Assembly: GCA_010645155.1 (NCBI GenBank)
Contig: CM021320.1
Location: forward strand, 6,366,454-6,430,453
Length of the DNA: 64,000 nt
Origin: Tigriopus japonicus
Lineage: Eukaryota > Arthropoda > Copepoda > Harpacticoida > Harpacticidae
Direction of reading: 5' to 3'
Shown here: positions 22,519 through 35,400 of the stretch, piece by piece
Layout: the number at the start of each line of letters is the position of its first letter
Numbering within the stretch: position 1 is the stretch's first letter
Translations under genes and position numbers: made by a program
Notes under the pieces: generated by a model
Seen by the model: the letters and a program-made list of their open reading frames with translations, nothing else
Databases searched by the model: none
Told to the model about the DNA's origin: nothing

Positions 22519-23629
22519 TAGTTGGTGCTCGACCATTGCGAGAAGAGGATCGTGTGTTGGCGGTTTGGCTGAGACATGATCATCAGCTGATGAAATTGGA
22601 GAGTTTCCCTCATGCATGCCGGCTTCCACGGGTTTGAAGAAGCAAGTCATCACCTGGCAAGTTGCTGTTGGCAGTAGCTGTTTTTAGCCAGTTCAAGCGA
22701 GTGCCGAAACCTCCCTGCCCATGTGAAAACTATGTCAATCCACAGAAGACAAAGGTGCTGACCAACACGAACGAACAAACGAACGACACGCCAATTCGGG
22801 TTTCGACTTGCGGTCCGTCCTCCATCCACCTTGCAATGTTTATGTAGGATTTCGAGATTCTCTGTGAAAGGGAAAACAAAGATTTGTCTTTGGTGGAGAA
22901 GTTTTGCTTTCAATTCGTTGTCTTTGGCCTCATCTTCCCTTTTGGGTTGGACAACATCGCCCGAGCGACTGGGGAAAAAGATCAACAAAAAGTCCATTAA
23001 CTTCAAGAAATCGCCCAAGATGAACGAGTGAACATCACGCCGAAGATCACTAATGGCAATTACAAGCCTCTGAACAACAACAAAGCATCTTGTTCCTCTT
23101 CCAGAACATCACCTCACTCTAGAACAACAACGACATCAAGAATCAACACCAACCAACCAATCTGAGTATTGATTCTCAAGAATTGACATAAATCCATCCA
23201 GTTGGCGCAGTCGTCTTTATGGTGAGAGTTTTGTGTGGTTTTCAGCTCTTTTCCGCAATTCAAACGGCTGGGAGAAAACACAAGTGGGCCACATTTCCGG
23301 TTTGAAGTTCACGCTTTAAAACCAAGAATAAAACCAGCCAACAACTCCAGGCTGTTGGTTCATGGCTGAGATTGAGCAGCCAAACCATAACAAAAGGGTG
23401 AAAAAGTGCATCATCCTGCTGCTGCGCGCCTCCACATTTGACAGAGAGCTGCCATACATAAGAAGTCAGTGACCGGAGTTCAATGAAAGTCATCCGCATC
23501 ATCACCCTGTGTTACCCTTAACGATATGATTGCCATGCTCCTCAGTGAAACACATGAGGTGGCCAAGGTGTTTGGAACCACGCCCGCAGATTGAACCATC
23601 TTGGGTTGCCCACGGGTCCGGCTTTTGCA

Positions 23630-23813
23630 ATGGCCATGGCCGGACAGATCGTCGGTACGACCCCAAGGAAACGGTCCAGAATGGGGTCAGGATCAGTGTG
23701 TGGTCCCAAAGTTGTTCCGTCTTTCCTTGTAGTGCAAGCTGTGATCGCCTCGTGCATAGTAGTGTGCTCCTTGTTGATCCAAGAGTCGACGGCACATTCT
23801 CAAACAAGAAAAG
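23630..23813 (+). CDS. kuz: Kuzbanian/ADAM10 metalloprotease, first coding exon (signal anchor)
   Basis: The exon begins at the first ATG after an in-frame stop (23555-23557) and ends at a near-perfect donor, AAAAG|GTAAGA. It encodes 61 residues plus the first base of a glycine codon. Residues 1-27 are basic and polar, 28-50 form a strong hydrophobic segment (VVPSFLVVQAVIASCIVVC) suited to a signal peptide or anchor, and a short polar tail follows. The phase (one base carried) matches exactly the acceptor phase of the prodomain exon at 61606, completing GGT. ADAM10-type proteases have a signal peptide encoded just before the LNxYxxHYE prodomain start, so this is the best candidate for the first exon. 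An internal ATG two codons later is equally possible. The exon itself has no conserved motif; the assignment rests on donor quality, phase, topology and the lack of a better candidate. Confidence 0.65.
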
Positions 23814-26800
23814 GTAAGACGACCAAAAACGTGCACAAGCTACCCCATTCCTTCTCACTTTTCAGGCAGAGATCTCCGGATTCTTTGATGTGTTATTGGG
23901 ATGCCGAAAATACCTGGAAAACGCGTTTCCTGTTGAACGTCGCACATGTTTCTTGCTGTTGTACTTAAGATGAAGAACAAGGTGCCTCTTGTGAATCTTG
24001 AAGAAGTGGGTACTAGATTTTCGCATGGACGAAAACAGAAAGCAATGCTTTTTTCGACACAAAATCGTTCCGAGAATACCTGAAATTGAACAAAACCTCG
24101 CCAAAGCTGCGGTGTCGTTGTTCTTGCATGGCTTCGGAGTTGTCGTTCGGGGAAATCTCTCCAGTTCAAGTTCATGCTCCATAAAGTCAGTCATTGTAAC
24201 AATCGATTGAATTGTAATGCTTGGGAGAAATCTCCTTCCTCGAGGCAAGTCCATAAATCACAAAGTAATCTCGACCCGACCAGACTTATATGACGACCGG
24301 GGGCACACATTTGAATGTCGGTGCTTAAACTAGATTTGGAATTTAATGAGAGGGACATTAAACTATGAGGCTTTTGTCAAAAAAGAGCCTCTAGTGGATC
24401 TGAATTGAAAAATATGCCCGAGAATGGAAATAATGTAATAAGCATCCACCACGCAATTTGAGGGTGAGGATTACGAAGATGTAGGGGAGGAGACGAAAAC
24501 GAAGGCAAAGAGGCGTGTCCTTCGAAATGTTCATCCTCGTCTTGGCCTTGAGTGGCTTCGTAAAAATGCCCAAAATACTCAATGCAAACAACAACTCATC
24601 TTCTTATTTCTACCTTTGGAGGTATTATTGGGACGGGATATCCCACAACAAGGAGAGTAAACTCCCCAACCAATGGTTGAAGTGGAATTAGCAGGGTGCC
24701 TCCTTGAGAACCTCCCACACACTCCATACCTCGTTCAGTGCCCAAGGCATTCTCTTCCCAAAACTCTCAAACAGCCAAGCCTACCTCATGGGCGACAGAC
24801 ATTAAATCCAATTCCAAAGCATGCAATCAATGATTGTCATCGCAACCAACCACAACCATCATCATCATCATCCATGAGCTGAGATTCAAAGACACAATCT
24901 TGAACCTCATACGTGGTGGTTGTAGTGGTTGTTGCCTGAGAGAATTGCTTGCTCCCTTCTGAGAGAGCTGGCGACTCTTGATTCAACGAACGGTCTGTTA
25001 CGTCTCTACTGCTCACAACCATTGGATGTACTGCTCATGATGGTCGCTCTCTGCGTGAGTGTGTGTGAGAATGGGGTACACAGAGTAGAGCCACCAAGAC
25101 AACGCTTCGAGGTGTTTTTTTCTCGATGAGAGATCGTTCAACCCTAAATGCAATCATCACCGTCTAGAAATCTATTCCGAGGCACTCAAGTCTCATCCCC
25201 ATTTGCATATTGGGAGAGGATCCATCCAAGCTACTTAGTATCCACCTCCATTAGAGACACATATCAAGGTGGAGAAGGGTTAACCGACACATCATTGTGC
25301 TCACCTTCTCCCCTGTCTATTGGTATGCAGTATGTAGTCGGGTGGAAAGAGATCCGAAGAGTTGTTCAAAGCCAACCTGGCCAATCTTGGCTTTTTAGGG
25401 ATGGCTTTGTTGGCATGTTGAGGGTTGGCGATCCTTGGCATGGGTTGATCACCTTGAGTGCCAACTGTTGTCGAACTGAGAAATCAGAGCCTACATGAAT
25501 TGTGGTGTGGGAAGTTCGACTCAGTCAAGAAGCATCAGGGAGGAACGTAAAAATTCGTTCCACTTAAACTCAAGATGCCAATCTTTCCCTAGTCTCTTCA
25601 AGTTGCACGACTTGCTTATCTTTTCGAGTCAAGGCTAGATATAAGAAAGAAGCGCAGAAACGGCAACTCCAACGAAGACTTCGACCATCAGTAACCACCT
25701 GAATACCATCCACAACATAGCAGTAGCAGCAGTAACTCGTTCTATCGTTGCAAGTCTTTTTAAAAGGAGCTACTATCTCTGTCATCTGTTGGTCTTCTAC
25801 GACTAATGTTTGAGAAGTGGACAAATTTTGTTTTTGGATGAAAATAGAAGAATGTACTCACTGAATTGTTAAAGACTTCCTCATTCCCGGAGATGAGCAA
25901 CGAAGAGGAAAAATCGTTATGCCAAGTTTCTCAGGAACTTTATGCAATCCATCCCTCTTCCTCCCCCTCTATGTATCTTCCATTTAAACAACGTCGTCTC
26001 AGATTGTTGTCTGCTTGGTATCGAGAATGTATCATACCGAGATGTTGGTTCTTTATGAAGAGCAAATTGTCCCAAAGCAACTTCCAAGGACACCTTCTCC
26101 ATGTGAATGGACAAAGGCAAGCAGGTGCATGATCGACGACGCTTCTTTCTCTCCCACCTCTGCTGAAACATCGGCCAAAGAATGTGACAAATAGTCGCAG
26201 TGGAAAATGAATTCCAACGACCCTCTTGCCATCGTTCCTCCATTTCATCCATCTATCCATCCATCCACCCACTTACTGTAATCCAAGGATGATGCACTCG
26301 CTTTGTAAAAATTAATGCCTTTTCCAGCAGTCTGTGTAGGAACATCGTTGTGAAATGCACTACCACCACCAACATTGGTTTGGCGACCTTGGAATGATGA
26401 CCCTATTCACCAATGCCTGAACACAGTTTTGACATCAGGAGGCTTCTGCTTGAGAACCTTCAATAAATGATGATTTCCCCGTCAAACGAAGGCAAACAGT
26501 GACATTGTTATCCGACGTTGCATTTGAAACGCTAAAACTCAAAGACCATAGATACTTTTGGAGATATAAGTGCTCTGGTGTTCGTCAGTCTTCCACGAAT
26601 GAACCCCGTTACGATCGTGGAAGACAGAATGAACTAGAAACTGGGAAGACATGGGTTGCAAGTTAATTATGCTGACAATCAAGACTTTTTAATCGTTCAT
26701 CTTGGTCTCGAGTTGGTGTTGGTTCGTCGGCCACTGCTATGTTGTTTTAGAGTGGACTGACGAGCTTGACTGTTTGGATATAATAATGTCTCGGAGGCAC

Positions 26801-29442
26801 GAACTTTTCACTTTTGCGTGCTTAATTTTGACATTTCTCTCTGGTTGGGACGAGCTTAAAAAGGCTCTTAACCTGACCTTTTACAGAGATAGATAGAACC
26901 TCTCAGGTTTGGGCTGTACACATTGAGAATTGAGTGTGTTTTCTTTTCTCAAAGCGAGAGATGAAGATGGTCTCTAAGAGGCTAAAAATTATCACAACAC
27001 CCTTTTTTAGGTCATAGCCATTTCCTACTTCAAGCCAGGTTTACTAAACCATGCTCGGATACGCACATTAAAACCCAATGTGGAGTGTCATATCTTGTAT
27101 TTTGGTTTCGCTTCAAGCCCATAAGCTGACGTGAGTGGTAAAGTAGCTTGTTATTAGGCCTAATGTCACTGTTCGCTCTCTCTTGTTGGCATGACACATA
27201 ATAGAGCTTGACAGATGCCCTCTCATAATTCAAATGAAATGGAAGTAACGACTAATAACCACACTCGCCTATCCAGTGGTTCTCCTGAATATCCCATAAA
27301 CTCACAGTTGAGCCTTGTTAGTATGAACTTTCACAAGTACATACATACATAGCTAGATGGATGGAGAGAGTATACGGTCCCACGAACGAGGTAGGCAAAA
27401 AGTTGGAATTGGAAATACGTTCCGTGTTCCCTTTAAAACATGATTAATGTTCATGGCTGTGACATCTCAAAGATCTCTTTCCTTTTCATGATGTTGGTGC
27501 TCGAAAAACTTGAAAGAGGAAAAGAGAGCAAGGGAACTTGCAAAAATGAGAGAAAAGACTCGAAAAAATGCCCTCTTTTGTCCCGTGAAAGAATGAATGA
27601 GTGACTTGAGTGTTTGAGCGTTGGCACAACAATTTCATTTTGAAAATGAAGAGAGAAGCTTTTCCCTACGGGAATATGTCAAGTGTAAGTCCCGTTTTGT
27701 GCTATAAAAAGCTCTTGGATCTTATTTTATCATTTTGTCTTCGGAACCTTCAAAACATTCTTTTTTACGTTTGAGCCACCTCGACTTTTTGCCTGAGGCT
27801 TGAGGGACTCGTTTACGATGTTAGGTTACACATGGTCTCATTCCAATTTATAGTTGGTAGTTTCTCTCTCCCTTGCCAAGAAACATTCATTAGCGGTGTT
27901 ACACGCAAAACCAATTTCAAGTACAAATTAAAAATGGGTCCTCCATTAACTGTTACTCAAGGACGTGAACCCATTGCACGATGTGTCGATTTTAGACTCA
28001 AAGATTGCGACGCCGACAACGACAGCATTCCCAATTTCAATATCCGGCAACTCGTATATTCAAAGCATGTCTCGAAAATCTTGTTTGCATCAGCATGCTT
28101 CTGGCATTTCAAACACGGGAGGCCTAATAATAGGTATGTACTGTGCGTCGTAATTGTAGTGATAACGATGGAATCCCAATGGTTTCTGTGGCTTCCGTTT
28201 AATGATCAAATTAGAAGTGAGTGAATCCACGCAGATCCACACTGTAAAAGTCGTTTTGGCATCCAATCAAGTTCAACACCCTCCTCGATGGAGAGTAATT
28301 CCTCTTCGTGTCTGTCTTGTTTTATGGGACTTCCTAGCGATTTTCACACTCCTCTTCACCACACATGTTCTCGATCAAAGCATTGTATTGAAATACCAAC
28401 GACCTTGTCTCTGGCTTGTTGTGTGTGTTGAAGCGTGATTTTTCAAGTAAAAGAAGAAGAGGTCTGTCTGTGTGTCTTGAATCTAACGTGAAAGATTGAG
28501 GAAGCAAACGATGAATATGCCCTCCAATCGATCTCAGCTCGACCAATTCAAAAACATCCCAAAAGGGCTCTTGAATACGTTGAAGAACAATGGTTTTTTT
28601 ATTGTGCTGTTTTCCTTTCATGACGAGATCAATCGCTTTATCTGTTTTGTCAGTTCACTCTCCCACTCTCCCGTAGAGGAGGTCCTTTTCCTAGTTCAAG
28701 AATAACGGGCGTGGTTTCAGGGCTCACATTTGCATCAAGGTTTCCACGTGGAAGTAATGTTCCATTATTCTTCGGGCTTGTTCACGCTGCTCCTGTGGTG
28801 GCGTTTCCATATTACAAAGAGTGCATCGAGGCCCGTTGAGGCCTCCACCAGCCTCCCCCCTGAGATTGGTGCCAACAACTCTGCCAAAGGAGGACCACTT
28901 GGAGCATTGGCTTCCATTGGCCTTCATCCTGGGTCCTTCGTCCTTCAGTAGTCAGGCCATTGAGGACCAGCTCGAACTCTTCTCGACTTGGAACAATGCC
29001 TTGTGTCCAGCACAACAGCTTGATTCTGCATCACTGAATATCCATATTGTACTTACTTGCATACTTCCTCCTACACTGTTTCGAGACGAATCAAGGTCAA
29101 CAAGGCCAAGAGACTTCGATCAATCGCCCCCTTCTCTCCTTCTCTCTCTTTGGCTCTACATAGTGGCTGGTTTAGCCTCTCCCACGGTCCCACATGGTCG
29201 TCGTATGTCCAGGAAACGGACAAAGAGCTCTGCGATCCTCGATCGAGGTTTTCATCAACTTTTTTGCTCTGTCCTTTTCTCTACATAGTAGACACTACAC
29301 ATGTCTTGGGTCCCAAGCAGATTCTTCTCGTCCTCATGAGCATTGTTGATGGGAAACGAATCAAGCAAAAGCGAGCGGAGGAACGCCTTCGTGGAACACT
29401 GAAAATGTGAGGGGCCCAATCGAGCATGCTCAGTTATTGTCA

Positions 29443-29468
29443 CTTGCTTGCTTGCTTGCTTGCTTGCT
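29443..29468. repeat. (CTTG)n microsatellite
   Basis: Six and a half perfect copies of CTTG. Confidence 0.9.
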
Positions 29469-32400
29469 GTCTCATCATCACCATTATCAATGGCTTATTT
29501 CTATTCATGTGAGAACGAGAGTGGAGGCAATTTTCTTGATTGCCACTTAATCCTTATTGAATAGAGAGATGAACAGCTGAGCAAACGTTAACACACTTAT
29601 TATCCCTCATCTCAACATGGTCATATCCTCATCGTCCTTTCTTTGAATGGGATGGAGACGACAATAATATCGTGGTTGGTATCTCTTGGTGCTCAATAGC
29701 AGACGACTTGAGGGTCGAGGAGGCGGAAGAACTTAAAAAGTGCTGGCCATTATTGCAATTGGAAATGCTTCTTCTCTCTTCTACTTCTTCCTCTTGGCCT
29801 TCAGTGGCTCAGTTGAGCAAAGGCCTTCCTTGGTTCGTTCTTCCCTTAGTCCCGCTGAGCTCTGTTGCGGTCTCTGGGTGGCTTTTTTCAGAGCATTTGG
29901 CTTTCAACACTCCTCCTAGAAGATTACTTTTGGAATTACTTTTCTCAGCAAGACCCCTTAGTAGTGCGGTGGGTTGGTTGGTTGCTTGGTTGGTAGCTCT
30001 AACGGAGAACTGTGTACAGGCCAGCAGCAACTTACCAACAGAGCAAAGAGAGATAGAAATAGATAGAAAATGTCCATTCGATTGCCGAGCAACGAAGAGA
30101 GAAACACAGGCCACACGGGAGAGAATACATACAAGGATTATTTTTTTCATTACGGCCTTTATGAGCTCATGATATTGCTGCTGGCAATAACGGTAGGCGG
30201 CCATTCTGGTCTGGCCTTCTAGTCGTTGGGCAGGTCCGCTTTTCGTGCAATCCTGCATGCATGTTAGGCAAAAGATCTTCTTTTATTAGGTATTTAATGG
30301 TTTGCTTGCTTCCAGTTTCTTCCTGGCCCATTTTTATGAGAATTCATGTTCCGATAACCATGTGGAAATGTGGGTTGTCTATTTCAAGGTGGCCTCTAAG
30401 CCTCTCAAACCTCAGGACCTCAAGGAATGAGAGGTGAGGTTGTCTGTGAGGCCAATTTCAAGCATTCATTCCATTTTCCTCCCTCTTTTGAGTCTGGCCT
30501 TTTCTCAACTAGGCCTCTTTTTCCCTTGGCCTTTCCACACCAGAAAGAGAGAGAGGAAACAGAGACGAGAATGAAGAAGACCACTCTACTCGAGGTCTTT
30601 GGTAAAAAAAAGCTCAACATGGCATTGGCAAAATTTCTACCGATATTTAGCCATCCAACTTTTGAAACAAATATCGAATGATTTGCCTTTTTTTTACTTA
30701 AAACACATTTGGAAAATTCTCGATTCCTTCAGAGCGTAGAAGCCACAGGAAGTTTGTTGGAGACTGACACTGACTCAGTATTTACTCTATCGGCAATTTC
30801 GAAATTCATTTCCAAACAAAGGGTCGTTTTTGACCACTCCCAATTGACTCATTGGCTCCCAGTTGTTTAGTTTTTCTTTCCAAGTTCTAAACATGCAATA
30901 TCCATGCCTTTTAGTTTTAGAACACTATCATTTTGCTCAGTGTTTTGGTACTACAATGCACTGGGTTTAGATAGGGAAAAAGGACGACAAGGGTCTTCTT
31001 CTCAAGACTTCAATCTAAAATGGGAGAGACTTGTGAGTGAGTTGAGAGACTACCACTGAAGGTAGTACGTAGTAGTACATGACGAAGGCCAAGCGAAAGG
31101 CTGCCTGCCACTTGGGCTTAGCTCCTCGTTCGTTCTCTCCCCTTTGCCTCTCCCACTTTGGTCTCGGCCTTTTTGGGGCTAAACTTGACCCAAAAAACTT
31201 CTACATCATTATGCTTTTCTTGTCTCTGATCTGGGTTCTTTGGTTGTTCACTCTAAAAAAACGAAGGAAACAGTTCCACGATCAAGACCTTGGATGCTTC
31301 CACACAAACGGACTGAGCGAGATAGATAGATACCCTAGAAGAGTGCACAAAACTTCCTTCAGTGTTCTATTTGGAGTCCAAGATGAAAAGGCATTTCATG
31401 CAAATGAAAGTCACGCTGAGGGATCGGGATTTTAATTTGGCCTTGCGGGCTTGACCTTGGACTTCGCAAGTTTTTCAAAGCCGTGTCTGGTGTTTTGACT
31501 TTTGTTCCCTCTGATGTTTCTGCATTCAAATGTGCAATTTTTGTTTGCCAAAGGCCTTGGTTCATTCTTTGTCTTGAGGGTCTTGAATGATGTTCCACTG
31601 AAGTTGGCCTTTGTTCCCATAGAACATCGAGAAAAGCGACCTTTGTTTATTTCCCAATTGTCAGACCCAGTCAGTGGCTGCTCATGTTGCAATTCTATTT
31701 CAGTGCTTGCTCTCCTCACCACATGAACCACAATAGTTCACAGTACATGTACCGAGTATACTGTATACTCTGTCACGTTCCATTGTGTGGCAAATGGGCT
31801 TCCAAAAATTGGGATCTGCAGTAATTTTAGACCCAACTCTCTTATTTTTTTGGCTAACGGAGAGAAGTGAGTGAAGAACTGGTCCAAAGGCTGCTTTGGT
31901 GACTCTATGGAACACAAGCCAGATGGCTTTGGGGAGAAGAGAGAAGAAGATATCCGACCATGGTTACTAGTGCCTTTTTAAAAGGCATTTTTGGCATTCC
32001 CTTATGATGGATGAGTGAAGTCCCTTAGTCTAAGATGCCTGGAGGAGAAAGTGGATGTCTCCAGGTGGATCCAGTTTTTGTGTGAATTTGTCAATGGCTC
32101 GAAATTTTGCGGAAGGTCGCCAAGAAATGTCGGGAGAGGTGATAAATTGACTCACACACGTTGAGGAGCTTCCTGGAGGCAAAAGTATGCACTTTTTTTA
32201 AAATTCAGAAGGTACTTGGACGACAGTTGCTGCTTTTGTTGTTTTTTCTGTTTCTGAAATTCTGAGCATGACAAATCGGAAGATTTGTTGACAATTCCTC
32301 TGCGAACGAGATTGATTAATTGTCGTGACTGTCAAGTTTGAGCAATGGCTTTTCCCCGATCTGTCATTTTGGATTTCCAATCTGCCAACCTTATTTTCCC

Positions 32401-35400
32401 CGAGCCAGTAAGCAGCCTTCAATTTAGGCACTTCTTGATGACTCTGCAGTACAAAGAAGAGGCTTTATTTGATCAATCAAGCACTCTAGAGTGTTCCCGT
32501 GTTCCAGCTATTACTGCTCTGTTGTGTTCCATTGTAAATTTCATTTCCCGAGCGCACCTGAAAAGTTCACAATACTCCTCTCATTGGCCTTAATGAACCT
32601 GGAAAATTCCTTTGACAAAGACAAAAGACAGGGAACATTCCACTCGCATAGGGAAATATTCCCCCCTCCCTCCTGAAGCACTTTCATTTCTAACTTTGTC
32701 TTTCACTTTCCGCACGCTCTTGTTAGTCTTCACTGTTGTTTTTCTTATGGTTGCGTCTTTTGGAAATTTGATAATGAATGTTGTACTTTCGGGCAATAAA
32801 GTTGCTTCAACATGATCCTTTTTTGGATATTGGTTTGAAAAAGCTGGAACGACAAATGACTTTAATGAAACGTTACATGGAATTGGAAATCTGTCAGACC
32901 ATGATTTGATTATTGGTCGGGCCTCAAGACCACCATTTACCACGACTGTTCTTTCGCCTTGAAAGCCATTTTTCGGTAATTGGCTTTCTTCTTTGTGGAA
33001 CATTATGGGACTTGATGAATGATGGGTCATTGAAGGGTGTTCCTCTCTTAGCCTTGGCTTTCTTGCTTAATGAATGGTCTTTTAGTTCTGAATTGACCTA
33101 ATTACTTGTCAGTTGATTAATACACTGGAGAATCAAAAGGCCAAGTGGAAATGGCCTTTGGCCACGAATAACACATATGAAAGGGCCTCTGAGGGTCACA
33201 TTCGGCAAACAAAGAAGGCGGGTCAGTCCCAAATGTTCAGCTGCTCTCAATGAATTGAAATCGAGAGTTTCCTTTAGCCTTCTTACGAGTTCCCAAGATA
33301 AGGATTTGGCCTTTATCAAACCAGGAACCCACCATTGCCCAGCCTTTTTCCCTTTTTCTCCTTCCTTTTTCGCCCCCCTTTTGCTTTGTCCTTGCCCGGC
33401 AAAAGACCACGGAAAAGTGGCCTTATCTAAGCTGAAGGACAAAAATATACGCATTGGAGATGGTATCCTGCTCAAAGAAAGAGAGCCATTTTTGCCCGAA
33501 AACCATGAATATTTTATTCGCCTCACTTTGAAGTCAGCTTCGGGGAGTGTGTGTATTTGGGGGTCCACCTTGAAAAAAGAGCCTTCTCCCCCCACAAAAA
33601 AGTGCATCTAGCTTGGTTTGACATTCACCGAAGTATTTTCTTCCATGGCTTGCATTCAAGTGGGACTTCAACATGGAACGCACAAAAAGGGCATTACCAT
33701 TATGTAGCATTGCGTTTGGGTTTCATTATTATTATTAATACCGTTGCAGTGACTGACTGCATTGGTGCCTAGACCAGGTGAAAGAAGCGCCTCTCTTCTG
33801 CTTGGGCGACAAATATTGAAGGGGAGTTCCAATTGGAATAGGGGAACAAGTTCCACGGAATTGCCTTCAAAAAAGCATTCAAGGAGGCGTGGTCGGAGCC
33901 AATGGCAACCTTCCAGTTTTTGACATCGTAAAGAGGCAATTAAATGCCATTGGGAGGAACATGGAGCAAAGAAGAAACAAACCAGGACCACCATCGTCAA
34001 GTAAAAGAACCAATGCGACCCAATGCACCTTGTACCTACTTCTCGAAATTACTCGATCCTCCACCGAGATCAACAATAAAACTATCCCCCTTTTGTATTG
34101 GCGTGACATGACCTACGAAAGATTGGAAAGGTTCCAAAATTAATTTTCCTCTTAGAGAGTGTTCAAACAAACTGCAGTTCATATCGTGTATAAATTTGAG
34201 TCCTGGCGTGTTATGACAATTTTTGAATGGGGGTCTGCTCATAATTTGTCATCAATGTTTGTGACACCCAAGCTACCTACCCGAGTGTTAATTGCCCTCT
34301 TGCCATGCTGCACTTTTTCACTTCTTCTTCACGCCTTCACCATGCATCCATCCCATATACGTACACTATGTACATTCGCCCAGAACTTCTTTGCCGTCTC
34401 ATAATCAAGCGTGTTTTTCATCTTCTACATAAGCAGTCACCCAAGGGGGTGTTGGACTCATGTGACGTGAGTAATGTTTATGCGAACGATTCCCTCTGGA
34501 GACTTGCTACATTGTCTCACGTCCGAGAGTATTTCTCCAATAGTCGTCCCATTCCCCATTCAACAACGGGGTATAGCTTTCCCCCCTTTGAATGGAACAA
34601 AGGTTCTGGGTTGATCTGATCTCAATCTGGACCGTTCCACTTGTACTGTTTTGAGACCTTGGCCTTGCCAAGATTGGAGCTTGGCCTTTTCAGTCTGCTC
34701 CTTTTATCATTCGTGAGTCAGCTTGCCATGGTTGGAACAGTGGTGCACTGTGTTTGGTATGGATAGCTCTGCATAATACCATCATCACTTGGCCAATCTC
34801 TTTCTCTTCTCCCTTCTTTCTTGGACCAGGAACCGAAAGGGAATGCGGACCATATGGACCAACGTCATTGTACGGGCCTCTACCGCAGACTTGTTCCCAC
34901 TAGATAAGGATCCACCCAGGGACGGTTGCATTGAGCCGTGTTACATGTATCTGTCGGAGGTGAGTGCCTTCGAATCGCTGGACTATGAACGCCATTCCCG
35001 CTATGCGTATCTATGACACGCACATTGCACACCCGAACATATTGACAAACTCATTCTACTCCGAATGAAGGCCTCTCTCATGCTTCCTGAACCCACTGAG
35101 CACGTTCCACGTAGAGTATGCATGGGTGAGAATGTGTGTGCTACGGTCACTTTGTGTTCTCGTTCAATGGATGCAACTCTATTGTTGATTTTCGATTCTG
35201 CCTCCAGAAACTGGTTGACATTCAACACGGATTGGTTCGTTTGAGGTTGGAGAGGGAGCCTATTGTAAGAGAATCTAGAGATCTGGGGTTTCTTGGCAAC
35301 TGACCAACCATCGATCGAGCTGTCGAATCGAGCCAAGAGTGTCGAGGTGAATTCTCTCATCATCCAATCATGAACCCGAACGTTCTTGGAACAAAGTCGT

